A DNA stretch of 64,000 bases from Chalciporus piperatus (Eukaryota > Basidiomycota > Agaricomycetes > Boletales > Boletaceae): NCBI GenBank assembly GCA_038093975.1, contig JBBPTG010000040.1, positions 116,754 to 180,753 of the forward strand, in the 5' to 3' direction. The translations under genes and the position numbers were made by a program. The notes beneath the pieces are model-generated. The model was given only the letters and a program-made list of their open reading frames with translations, ran no database searches and was not told where the DNA came from. Shown here piece after piece: positions 12,100 through 27,035 of the stretch; within the stretch, counting starts at the first letter, position 1; every line of letters starts with the position of its first letter.

Positions 12100-12626
12100 T
12101 TCACATTTTTTTCGTCGTGTTCTGCATTGCTGTCTGTTATCACTTCCTACATGCTTTTACCCTTACAACATCCATCCAAACTTCTCTTTTATGCTCTCGT
12201 GATCATTCCCCATGTCTCTGCACACTTTGTTATGATGTACATGCTGTCGTTGTAGTTGTGCAAGTGTTATCATTGCTGTCGAGTCTCATAGTGAGGTGGT
12301 GAGCGGGGTCCTTGCCTCCACGTCCGAAAGAAAGAAAAAAGTGTGACAAATATATCCAATTTTAGAAGGTCCGTCACGGTAACGGGGGAGGGGGTCCCCG
12401 GTCAAGAATCCATTAGTTAGTGTTCGAGCCTTTACTTAGGCACTCCTCTTGGTCCAGCCTCAACTTCTCGATAAGTTCACATTGTCACCACCACCCGTAC
12501 AAACCCGTACCCGTTTGCACGGGTACGCGGTATTGGCGCGGGTTTGACTATCTCAACACCGCACCCGCACCCGTCGTACCCGTATCCAAAACACCGCGGT
12601 GTCACCCGTACCCGTGTGCAACCCTA

Positions 12627-12634
12627 CCAAGGGA
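12627..12634. repeat. hAT target-site duplication, right copy
   Basis: CCAAGGGA sits directly outside the right terminal inverted repeat. It differs at one base from the left copy (CCGAGGGA), so some time has passed since insertion. Confidence 0.75.
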
Positions 12635-13106
12635 CAGAAAAGCCGACCACCATTGGGGGACCAAATGATAGCACGGACGCCGTTCAAATATTTTTTGTCC
12701 CTGAATGGTCCAAAGATACGTTCCCCACTCTCTACATCAAAAATATTGACTTCTACTTCGCCATGACATGTCGCAAGCCTCTTGCCGTCGCGCGAGAAGG
12801 AAAGTTTGATGCGACTGAAATGTCCTGTGTGGCGGCGTTCCATACCGTCAGACGTGTCTCCTGGTAGCTGCATGAAATAATTCGTCCATCCTTCGTCGTC
12901 ACGATCCCCCGGAGTGTACCCCGGTGGAGAATTGGAGTGCCTTCTTGCTCGCCGGTCGTCCAGTTCCATATCCGCATGGTCTGATCCGATGAACCAGTGA
13001 CAATCCGTTCATCAGGAAGCCACGCCATGCAAGTTATCATCCCGTGGTGACCAGCTAAAGTCACGTCTGTGATACCGTCTGGTGATTGCTCCTGCAAGGC
13101 GGCCAT
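12635..13106 (-). pseudogene. WD40-repeat protein pseudogene, 5' half
   Basis: The start ATG at 13106 opens MAALQEQSPDGITDVTLAGH and two clear WD blades (GMITCMAWLPDERIVTGSSD, QTMRIWNWTTGEQEG; then TRLTVWNAAT). At about 12820 the coding frame changes with no plausible intron. WNAAT is in one frame, and the next blade (GHFSRIKLSFSRDGKRLAT, then VEVNIFDVESGERIFGPF) is in another. The last blade is cut by the hAT element after WSPNGGRLFCPL. The frame shift, the transposon and the two downstream in-frame stops mark a dead gene. It was probably a cytosolic scaffold-type WD protein. Confidence 0.75.
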
Positions 13107-13478
13107 CGTTGTTTGTCTAGAGATGTGTCAATGAGCCGGATGGCATATCACGCTATTGCTGACCTCAAATCCGATCCCCCATTCTACTGGAAGCCTCAGG
13201 CAACGACCCAAACCTGGATAAACTGTGGAGCTCTATGCCAATCGAAAAAAACTCCTGGGCTCTTTGTAGGAGTCAGTAAATCCCAGAGCCATGTTGTCTC
13301 GCTTTACCATGTCAGTCGGACGAGTGCACAACACGGAGTCATTTGCCAGCGCCCGCGCTGGGAAGGCGCTCAAGCTCAAGCGCTCAAGACTCTACAAGTA
13401 CAGGATATATTAAATTCCTAACACTGGCTCACTCCAAAGCAAAAATATTGTATATGAACACCCGCGGCAAGTCTTACT
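13107..13478. other. Intergenic, no gene seen
   Basis: This region lies upstream of the WD40 pseudogene and downstream of the possible one-TM protein. No coding or RNA feature is supported. Confidence 0.4.
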
Positions 13479-14047
13479 TCAATAGTCAAGTTTGATTACG
13501 CGGCGCTGGCTGCCAGCGAACTGCCGGTGCCTAGTAAAAGGCAGTACCGGTGAGCACCAATACTGCACGAAGGAACTTGGAGATGAATGACTCACCTGGT
13601 ACGAAGGCGGCGCTGGCTTGCTTCCATCGTCGAGGCTTGTTGTCATCGTGCGCACGCACGAAGAAGAAGGCTGTGCTTCCTGACTCGTGGTATCGACCCG
13701 AAGTTGTTTCACAGGTCGATACCCTTCATGGTGCGCATTACGAGTCTGGCGCAAAGATACTAATTCATTGTTTATCCCGTCCTTGTCGGATTTCATCACC
13801 ACGAGGAGGAGTACGAGAAAGCAGGCGAAGTAGATTACCCAAAATGTATCTGCATGCAGCGGGGTTAGACTCGGACGATCAGTGATCGATGAGACTCGGA
13901 GGAGGACGCACAGCAGGCAACGCACAAAGAGTTCGGTTGGTGATCAGATGCGTCAGTGGGAGAGGGGGTATCGCTGCTGTGCGTGGCATCAGGAATTGGG
14001 TGGGCCAGTATGTTGGAGGTGAGCAATGAAGCGAAAATCGAGTTCAT
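13479..14047 (-). CDS. Possible small single-pass membrane protein
   Basis: I do not recognise it. An ATG at 14047 begins MNSIFASLLTSNILAHPIPD and a Ser/Thr/Pro-rich stretch. In another frame, after a probable intron, comes one strong hydrophobic helix (FWVIYFACFLVLLLVVM) followed by a charged, Ser/Pro-rich tail containing GSKPAPPSYQ. The arrangement (short outer part, one helix, disordered cytosolic tail) suggests a type I or III membrane protein. The splice junction was not resolved, and the 3' end could lie at the GT after PSYQ rather than at 13479. Confidence 0.4.
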
Positions 14048-14376
14048 TGGTGGTTGTATCGCGAGACGTTGATCGATAGTACAGAGATAATAGAATGAGA
14101 AAGGGGGGAATCTAGCCCCTTTCTGACTCTATCATGCAGTACGATAAGTGTCTTATCATCAACGTTTTCTGAGGCTGGTCAGATCCTTCACCTGCATTAA
14201 AGGAGGACAAGTAATCGACGGTTTGGAGGTCACTTAGCTTGGTCGTCTGAGATGGATTCAGCGCTGGTAGCGACAAGCAAAAATTAATTAATTAATTAAC
14301 AGCAATCTGTTGACGCGTTATTGCCTGCCCTAAACTTACTTTGTATTGGGACGCGTTCTTGGGTTGAACCTCAGAG
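14048..14376. other. Intergenic with (ATTA)n tract
   Basis: The promoter region of the downstream SNF2 gene. It contains a short (ATTA)n microsatellite at about 14284-14299. No gene was seen. Confidence 0.45.
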
Positions 14377-18454
<4,078 letters not shown>

Positions 18455-18649
18455 ATAGAGGTGACGTGCTCGGATTCATCGCATACCTATCATACGCTAC
18501 TTCTACACATACCCCGCTCCATTTTCATTTTTAATTGGTTCTTGTACATGACGGTTTTTGCAGTACGAGTACAACATGATACCACCCCGTGTCTTCTGCT
18601 AATGGATAACGCTTTGGACTTGGGATTCCAATTTTCGCTGTCGAGTTTG
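18455..18649. other. Convergent 3' intergenic region
   Basis: About 195 bp between the stop codons of the SNF2 gene (plus) and the ankyrin-MYND gene (minus). It holds both 3' ends. No gene was seen. Confidence 0.5.
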
Positions 18650-19966
18650 TCAAAAGGGCTGCTCGGCCAACACCTCCGAGATTTTCACGACGAGCTCGTC
18701 TCGGTTCTTCAACTCGGCCGCGAAATAAGCTTTGACTCCACCAACACCTTTGCTCCTGATGATATTCGCGACAGCATCGTACGCCGTCGGATTTGAGTCC
18801 CTGCTGACCCTACACACGAAATCCCTCTTCTTGTTATAGATATACAACCCGGCGAGACTAGAGTTGATCGGGTTGTTCCCAAGGTCGACGGGGACTTGAA
18901 TCTTGATCACCATGCTCTTGTTTTCTGTAGTCACGTTATTGGAGGGGCCTGGTCTCAATGGACGGGTAGAAGATGTTCCGAGGCCGAATGCTTCGCGGGT
19001 GAGGTCCGCGCGGGAGATGGTCTTTGGCTGCGACCCGCCGCCGCCGAAGTCGTAGTTGGGATTGAGAGTGATTGTGGTGGCTGCGCTGAAGGGATTGCAA
19101 TGTGGTTTGTGTGTCCTCCAGTGCGCGCCTGCCGTCCGTTACGTCGGGATCAGCAAAAGGAGGCTTAAACGCATGCGTCTGAAGGGGTACTTACGTTGAC
19201 ATTCGGGAGAGCAGTACCGCACGACATGGCACCGCGCACATTGTTTCAACCCACTCTCCTTCTTCCCACAATGCTCGCACTTCTTCTCCTCCCAAGGCGC
19301 CGTCTCGCCCTTTCGTTTACGCTCCCATTTTTGAACGGCAGCCGTGACGGCAGCTCCAAACACCATACACATCTTACGTGGTGTATCCCCATTCCCGTCC
19401 GCAATATCCAAATCCGCACCGTGTTCCATCAACAGTTCGACGAGCTCGACATCTCCGCCTTGGAATGGCAGGAAAATGGGTACCTCGCCATACCTGTTCT
19501 GCGCGTTTGGGTTTGCGCCTTGTTCGAGTAACGCTTTGGTCATCTCAGCGTGTCCGATAGGTGGGGTTACTGCATGATGAAGGGCGGTGTGTCCTGAGAT
19601 ATCGGGCACGTCGGGTGGGGCACCGTTGGCGATGAGTAGGGTGAGGACTTCGAGGTGTCGCATTTGCATGAGGCCCGGGGCACCCGTCCTGAGACGCTGG
19701 GCACCTAGGACGGGAAAGGCGACGAAACCGAATTGGAAAGGGGTTTCTTGGGTCTTTAGGTCTGGTGCTGTGCGGTCGTCGATCGCCTGTGCGAGTGGTG
19801 CAAGAGTCATGGCTTTTGTTGGTGGTTCATGCAAAAGGAAAGCTCACGATCGACGAACCTTTTTGACTTCATCATAATTTCCGCACATGCATGCTAGCGC
19901 GAAAGGGGATAGTCTGTTGGGATCGAATTGTGCAAACTCTGAGAGGGTTGAGAGGCGTTGGGCCAT
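18650..19966 (-). CDS. Ankyrin-repeat protein with MYND zinc finger
   Basis: The start ATG at 19966 (MAQRLSTLSEFAQFDP, then LACMCGNYDEVKKVRRS) is followed by a short intron at about 19815-19850. Two or three ankyrin repeats follow (LLIANGAPPDVPDISGHTAL, LLEQGANPNAQNRYGEVPIF, LLMEHGADLDIADGNGDT). Next is a MYND finger, CEHCGKKESGLKQCARCHVV then RYCSPECQR, completed after an intron by DWRTHKPHC. All zinc ligands are visible. The C-terminal domain (KIQVPVDLGNNPINSSLAGL onward) is of unknown function. MYND fingers bind proline-rich peptides, so an adaptor role is likely. The gene looks intact. Confidence 0.82.
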
Positions 19967-22900
19967 TATCAATTTTACAAACAAGTTCACAAGAGAGGGT
20001 TTGACGTCGGACGCAATGCGACGTGAGGAGGGTTACTTACGCGTTTGAAACATTCTACGAAGTTTCTCGCTGTCCATTTCCATGCTGATGAAGCCGGACC
20101 TATCGAGAATCTGCGTCATCTTTGGAGTGACGGACAAACCTCCGTCATACTTGTTGGCTATCAGGATATTGTTAGATTTGAAAGCTTGTGTAAGTAGCGA
20201 ATTCGTACACGAGCTCATCGTTGTACGATGCAATGTCCGTTGCTGTTGGATATGAGGACAGCTGGATGGATTTTCTTCCGTTTCGTGGTTCGAAACGACG
20301 GGCTGGGCACAGCCATTACTACCTAAAGGGGCTTCCAACTTTGTAGTACACGTTCAAAAGCATTGGTACAGTGGTACTCTTCTTGTAGACCGACTCGAAG
20401 GAAGACTTGAGGAAGTTCGGCCTATGATGGGTATTTTCGCCGTCCTTCAAGTTGTTCAATTCTTCCATGACGGCCGGCATCATACTGTGGTAGTCTTACG
20501 GTAATAGTGAGTCGGTACGTGCAGCAACACAACGGTGAATCATGCCCTGACCATTCCCAACTTCGTAGCGAACTACTGGTAAGCTTGTTCCGAGTGGCAG
20601 TTTTGAACACGTTCATGTTCAAAGCTGCTCAAAGATGGACCGTCGGCACCCTCAAGCTCGTCAGCCGGTTTTCTTCCTTTTTTGCATCATCCGAGTCCTC
20701 GTTGATATGATCAAGGCTCAATCATTTTGCCACCCATCACAGGACTAGAGATCTGCCACGAAACTTGCACTATGCTTGACCGCGGGTCCGCAAGTGTTCA
20801 TCAATACTTGCTTAAAAACATCCGTTTTGGCACACCGGACCGTAGGCTGCCGCAGGTACGTATACATAGCCTAACGCCTTGTCAATTCCCCCGTAATACT
20901 TAATGAATTTTCCAACTACATGGACAGCTGGTTCCTGGAATTATACTTGCTTCACACTCCGCTAATCAAACCAACTTGAAGTACTATCGTCAGCACTCCA
21001 TCAAATCCTTTGGGGCGGCCACACTCCATGTCAAACCCCACCTGGGGATTTAATGTTTTCACGCGATTGGTGAGTATCCCCATTTCGGACCAGCTCGCCT
21101 GTGTCCTCTTGTGCAGCTGTAGCCCGAAAAAATCGGAGACATGCAAGTCAGAGGTATTTATGCCATACAGTACTTACATTATCTCAGGTCCCTACGGAAA
21201 CAACCGCTTGACGGCTGGGCCCGAAGAATCGAGAGCGATCTTTACTGAACTACTTCCGTCTCGACAACGTCACAACATTACCTGACCTTGCCCTGAAGTA
21301 CCTGACAAGTCTGAATATGCCAATGTCGCTCCGGACATGCGAGTTGGAATGGAGCTGAGAACGGAGGTGACATGCGTCGCCCCGTCCTAGGTATCAAGAT
21401 GTCTAGGTACGTTGCACCAAAATCATGACCGAACTGCGCAGGTAGACGATTGTATACGTCCGACTTCCAGAGCGGATACGGACGGAAATCCCAACTGCAC
21501 GCTCACGGAGGTGATCAATATCCGTTTGCTACTGTGTACCTGGAAGCTCGAGGCGGCTGTATTCAACGTGTGACAGTAATCAATCAATCGGAAGTTATGG
21601 GTAGGCCGCTGGCGGGCGTGGAGGCTTTCATGTGGGGATTCCAGATACTTGGTTCCTCGTACATGTGCTTCAACAAGCTGTCCTGCAAAATCGGCGGTGG
21701 TGGATTGCAGACAGTAAATTTCGTGGGTGAGTGCAATAATTTTTGCCCATGCCGTTTATTCCGCCCTCGGACTACTAGGAACGACTGTCGTTCTACAGGA
21801 GGCTACATTAGCGAGACTATTGAATTCTCCAAGACTTATTTATACCGCGAAAAAGTAAGTTGAACGGCGCTCGAAGCAATGGGATGTCGCTGACGAGGAT
21901 GCCTCGAGCGCTGTACGAACTGTTTTGGGATTCTTTGTATGGATGAATCTACTCAGGTCACTAGAGTAACCGAGGCGCGGCCCCCTACGCTCCTCGTATC
22001 CCCTGCCAAGCCTCCCCATGGATCGGTGACATTGAAAATCCGTTGAGTTCCCAAGGAGCTCACCATACAGCTTGAGTTGTATTTGCTGGTCTGGGTTGTT
22101 TGGAATGACATTGGCGAGCCGATCCTCATTGCCAAGAAGGGGTCACTGGTGAGAGGCAAAGTACGCATTTCGCATCAAGACATTTCACATCAAGATGTAT
22201 AACACCTAGAACATGATTAGTACGACATGTGACATCAACTCGGGCGCCGAGCATCATTCACTGGTGGGTTGTTCTGCATCCGGGGTCACCAGCCTGGCAT
22301 TTGGAAGCAATACGTGAAAGCCAGCTACAGCAAAACATGCATTGAGGCAATGCGCCCTCTGCTCGGCGTATCCTAGCTTATCCTATCGGATCACTTGACG
22401 TCGTAGCTTCCTGAACGGGTGACGCTATCTTAGCATCGATCTCGGTGCGTAAGATTTAAACCACTTCCGTTAACGGCGCAGCTGGCCTGAAACTCGTAGA
22501 TCATACGGCAACGGTGGGACCTTGGTCTAGAACTTGTCTGCTACTCAGGACCTGCACTGGATTGAGCATGTTTGCGTCTCCGCAATGCCAGGGTCAGAAT
22601 GCTCGTGCGCCCTGGACGAGGCCCGCAATCTGAATCTGAGCAATGCTTCACGGACGTACGGAGTCCGAACTTTGATTCCCCAATGGTTGCTGCGAACTTG
22701 GCTCCGCGATCGACAGAACAAGTATTTTGGTGACGTGGCGCATGCCAGATAGCTATCGGCTGACCGGATGTTTGTAGCGCAGTGCAGAGGACGCCCGTGC
22801 ACCATGGGCGTTCAGTCCAGAGCAGTGGCAGAGATAAGCCCGCTGGGAGCATCGTCGCCATATGGGAAAATCACATCACCCGTGCATGGGAGGATTCTTC

Positions 22901-23329
22901 TCTCTTCCTGATGTACACTGTGAGAAGGTTCACCGAATTATCCTTTCTACTTACTCGGCTATGCTTTGTCTAGGGCTTTACGGGATTCCCTTGGGCAAAT
23001 ATGGACTCTGATAGATCCAGCTGTGACAGCCGGTGCCTGTTTCTGGGTTATCGAAATAAGGTTCGTCTCATGTCATGTTTATTTTATCCATGTTTGCAAG
23101 ATCTCCGTCCACTTCTCTAAATCAAGAACAAGCAGGCAACTGTAGACATATCTTGATTTTTGCTCCTCGCCAAACAGTCTCCGTCAGTAACCACAGACAG
23201 GATTTTGATCCATGCTTGTTAAATTACCCGATGGTGCATCTCTAAGCGGCACATCCCCCCGCAATCCTCGCCGCATATAAAGAGAGAGCTGTGACCTCGT
23301 CTCCAGTCTATACCTGTTGGATGCCTACT
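19967..23329. other. 3.3-kb stretch with no confident gene
   Basis: I see only isolated open frames. A minus-strand frame at 20033-20338 ends in ILDRSGFISMEMDSEKLRRM and may be a decayed exon. Several plus-strand pieces (about 20730-20850, 21010-21290, 21450-21860) have plausible composition and possible splice signals, but I cannot join them or assign a family. A decayed multi-exon gene is possible. A TATA-like ATATAAA at 23275-23281 probably belongs to the WOPR gene. Confidence 0.4.
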
Positions 23330-24531
23330 ATGCCTTCGGCCATCGTCTATACCGGACCCCCCACTCACCCTGCTCTTCGTATGTGGCGTCCTTGCTGTGC
23401 CCGCTCATATCTCATCCTTGTGTCTAGATGTGCGCGATGCAAAGGACGCCCATGTCGTCCTCGAAGCCGTTAGACTCGGCATGCTTCCTTTGATCAAGCG
23501 CAGGCTGACTGCCAGCGAGCGCGAACAACTAGTATCTGGAAACCTCTTTGTCTGGGAGGAAGCAGAGAACGATGGTGGCCTCTTGCGCTGGACCGACGGA
23601 AGAAGATGGTCGGTAGCGCTTAATCCTCTATTCCTTTGATGGAGTCTTACACGTGCCGAACCGCAGGTCGCAGAGTCGAATGCGTGGCGATTACCTCTTC
23701 TACGAAGAGAAGATGGAGACCACGCAAGAAGAAAAGGATGCGAAGGTAGCACTCAGGTAATTGGTCTTACGAGGTAGTTCCTAGAATTCTACTTACTCAT
23801 TTCCGGTCTCTAGAGCAATGCGTGCGACTGATCCGCTTGCTGTCTCACCTCCAACCAATAGACGCAAAGACCGCCCGAATCGTCCCAATGGGCTCACTAA
23901 ACAAACATACTCAGCTCTGGTCTATCTTCCTGGATCAAGCCACCCACGTAAATGGCATGTGGTTGCTTACTTCACGGTGAGCTTAAATGTCCTTCCGAAG
24001 CTTCCTTAAAACATCTAACGTGTTTCCCAGGGCGATGAGTACTTGCGACTCCCAGTCATCGAGAATTACGATTATCTTCTGGCTTTGCGAGTTCCGGAGG
24101 GCATTTTTGTGTCCAGTAAAGCCAACGGGGTCCGAAACGATCGCTACTCGACGACGGACCCCAGGGAAAACTACACTCTTGCCGACTTTCCTGCTGAGCC
24201 TGATCCCAATCAGTATTCGCCACAGAAGACGATGTCCCACGAACTGCCATCTAGATCATTATCTTCTGTCTCGCCTTCGCCATCTAGCTCCTTATCCCCG
24301 ATGCAACGTCACCCCTACTCGCCACCACCATCTTCCACGCAACGACTACATCCCTATGACGTGGCTCTGCCAAGTATAGCTGCCCTGACTGGACCTCGCA
24401 CACACCCTGAGCTGCCCACCACTTCACATGCATCTCACCCTGTTCGCCTGAATCATCCTGCTCCAAGTAATTACAGCCCGTTATCTGCCGAAGACAGACG
24501 GGTTTTGAACAGCTTCCGCGTGGTCTTATGA
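23330..24531 (+). CDS. Gti1/Pac2-family WOPR-domain transcription regulator
   Basis: Fungus-specific DNA-binding regulator of the Wor1/Gti1/Pac2 family, which controls morphological switching and development in other fungi. The start is taken at 23330 (MPSAIVYTGPPTHPAL); in-frame ATGs at 23321 and 23291 are alternatives. The bipartite WOPR domain is complete. The first half is VRDAKDAHVVLEAVRLGMLP, LIKRRLTASEREQLVSGNLF, VWEE, LLRWTDGRRWSQSRMRGDYL and FYEEK. The second half is LTKQTYSALVYLPG, KWHVVAYFTGDEYLRLPVI. The C-terminus is Ser/Pro-rich and disordered. Introns fall after HPAL, in RRW|S, after VALR and in YFT|GDEY, all with standard borders. Confidence 0.9.
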
Positions 24532-26590
24532 TTATCTCCTTCACGTTGTCAATTCTCGTCTCATGCTGTTCGGAGTGTGATGCTTGTCTAGTTGTATTGG
24601 TTAAATCGCTTTTGCTATGTGTTTTTTGGAGTTTTCAATACGCTTAGTACACTACGTAGTCCTCAATAAATTGTGTATCGATCGTGTATTCTCAATGCCT
24701 CGTCGAGGGGGATGTATCATTGTATGTATTTGCTTGCTCACGGACTATGAGCATGTGGATGTCGGCTGCGATCTGAGAAGCATCGGACCCACGCGTTCCT
24801 TGCAATTATAAGAAGTTTAATAAGTTTAATGTCTGAACCCATGATTACGACAATCGAACCCCCTGACGCTGCAGTTTGCATCCGTCAACCCCTCATCCAC
24901 ACGTTACATGCCCCATCGACGGGTCCTGCATTACGGCTAGTATGTTGATTGACTATCAGTGGGATATCTATTCGTAGGTACTGTACCATCTGACGCACCC
25001 ACCGGCTGATTCGGCTCAACTTACATGCCTATCATGCCCTATCACTTCCTCGAACAGACACCACTTATCGCTTATTTTCTCCTCTTTTTTGTTCCCTTGC
25101 GCTCCATTGACATCGGCAGCGACTATTTTCAGCTCTTGCATCCAGTTCGATGATAAACAGAAATGATTTAATGAATAAAGGCGGCCGTAGGCAATAATAT
25201 ACTTGGACATTGCTGAAAATTGCTGGATCAGAGCTGCCCCCCCTGAGGGTCGATCGTATCACGATGGTCGAACCCTCGGAATGTGGTGGACAGGGAACAA
25301 CGTTCTCCAGTACGCAAGAAGCATTGGTGACCCGACGGGAGACGTATCGTGGTTCTAATATTGTCACAAGGGCGAGTACTCCATGGACCAACTGATTTAG
25401 ATCGGGTGACGAGATCGGTGACGGGACCGGGCGAACAAAAGTGGCACTCTCGACCTCGAGACGCGATTCCCATGTTGAAGACGGGCCAACCAGTGGGAAC
25501 AGGACTCGGGCCGCACAGGATCAAGCGCACCAGGATATCTTTAGGCCGAAGCACAAAGTTTAGATGCGAAGCTCATCGGTTTTCGCCACGTCAAGTCTCG
25601 AGCTCGAACTATTGGCCGCCACAGGGAAGCAAAGCACCGGAAGCACCCCGCATGCTCCTTTGTTCCGTCCACCGTCAATCAATGCCACGCCCAACACCAG
25701 ATAGTTGTTCTCTCTGGTTACCGCAGGAGCCGGACACGCGAGTACCAGTCCGTGGCATCTCAGCTGAAACTGTATATTCGTGCACCTGCAATAAAAAGCA
25801 ACGATGCGAACGAATGTCGTGAGTCCTGCGTTGGAGTCTGGGATCCTGACATCCAATCGAAGGGCAAGTAGATGAACCGATATGGAGGCCCAGGGATGGC
25901 GTGTCGAGACATCTGAACACCTCGGGTTGGGATTGTTTTTTTCTGCGGAAAAAGTCATGTCAGAATCACCATATCAGGGGCATTTGCCTGCAAAGTAGAG
26001 AGATCGATATTATGGCATGTGGTGAGCTAGATTGATATGGTCCGAACGGTCAGTGAAACTGTGAAAGGCAATATTATGTTCGTAACATGGATTAGTACCC
26101 GAGGTGGGAAGTGAAAGTTATGATTATGATGTTTCCCTGCATCTGCCCCAACACTGCGGATGGCTGAATCAGTCTGCATTGAGCAAGTCATTAGGCCTCG
26201 TCCAGATAGTCCTGCTTCCCTTCATGAATGGTGTCCCTTTGAGTTCCATTTCCCACCAGTGTGAGAAGACGACGTTTGAAGCTTTGAAGTCCAACTTGAA
26301 ACAGCAGTTCACGGTCTGAGCCAGACTAAAATTTCAACTCCGATTGACACTGACTTGAGAAAGGTATGTTTGCGCACTACTCCATCATGATCCGGCGACC
26401 AACAGTGCGATCGTGCACAATGGAGTTGAGCTACAGGTAGACACATCAGCGCAACATCAGCGTGAAATCGCTGTCAAGTGAAATGAGACGCCTCCAAACA
26501 TTTGGAATCTCGTCCAAGGTTCCCCCCAACCCCGACAGGATCGCTCTATTAGTATCAGCGAGGACGCCGCCATGACACGTGCTAAAATAA
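24532..26590. other. 2-kb stretch with no confident gene
   Basis: The first 250 bp are the probable 3' region of the WOPR gene. At 25200-25960 overlapping open frames run on both strands without family motifs. A short frame at 26104-26319 (containing LGLVQIVLLPFMNGVPLSSI) could be an exon of the small plus-strand gene that ends at 26992. No RNA gene was recognised. Confidence 0.4.
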
Positions 26591-26992
26591 ACCGATGATG
26601 CTCACCATTTTTGTGGTAGCTGCCTGGGATCAACTCTTGCCGGCGGATACGAGCCCGAAGGAAGACAGTTTACCTTCAGGAACCCTTGCAACCCTTCACG
26701 CGATCGTCGCGAAGAACGTTTATGATGTCCAGAAAACCACAGGTTTGTTCAAGCCTACTATGATTCGCAGGGTGGTATTTCCGTTTACTTGATCGTTTCT
26801 ATATACAAATAGTTGCTTGCCATTCAAATCTACTCAAAGCGTTCGAAGGTGAAACCTGAAACCATCCAGCGTGAAAACGATGAAGCGCTCGAAGAATACA
26901 AGCAAGCGGTAACATATGTACATGATGAAGTTCCCGTACTATACTTTACATGGGTTGATGCTACGATCACATTGGTGACAAACTCCAGGTAA
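26591..26992 (+). CDS. Unrecognised short coding region, probably 3' exons of a small gene
   Basis: Two adjacent coding-looking pieces lie on this strand. The first includes FVVAAWDQLLPADTSPKEDS and TLHAIVAKNVYDVQKTT, ending near 26740. The second follows a likely acceptor (acaaatag at about 26811) and reads AIQIYSKRSKVKPETIQREN then DEALEEYKQAVTYVHDEVPV, to a TAA at 26990-26992. The second piece is charged and alpha-helical in character. I do not recognise the family, and the 5' end is unknown. It is tail-to-tail with the next gene, 43 bp away. Confidence 0.35.
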
Positions 26993-27035
26993 CGACACTC
27001 ATGACTTGCAAGAACATGAACACTTGGCCTCACAT

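Larger units (their letters stand above)
6997..12626. mobile_element. hAT-type DNA transposon with cargo, apparently non-autonomous (5.63 kb)
   Basis: The termini are perfect 17-bp inverted repeats (TAGGGTTGCACACGGGT at 6997-7013 and its complement at 12610-12626) with an 8-bp duplication outside. Subterminal DNA on both sides is packed with ACCCGTACCCG-like and CACCGCGGTG motifs in both orientations, as expected of transposase-binding repeats. The element interrupts the WD40 gene, which rejoins in frame when it is removed. I find no hAT dimerisation domain or catalytic segment inside. Identified contents are a Cys/His-rich gene (10597-12099), a small palindromic element (7717-7861), a 41-bp inverted repeat (9883-10178) and low-complexity DNA. 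Mobilisation would have to be in trans. Confidence 0.8.

Noticed and set aside
24840..24960. Possible tRNA on the minus strand (GGTTCGATT T-loop-like motif)
   Set aside because: The flanking bases do not form a T-stem or acceptor stem.
25210..25960. Long overlapping open frames on both strands
   Set aside because: No frame is favoured, no family motif is present, and no splice structure is evident.
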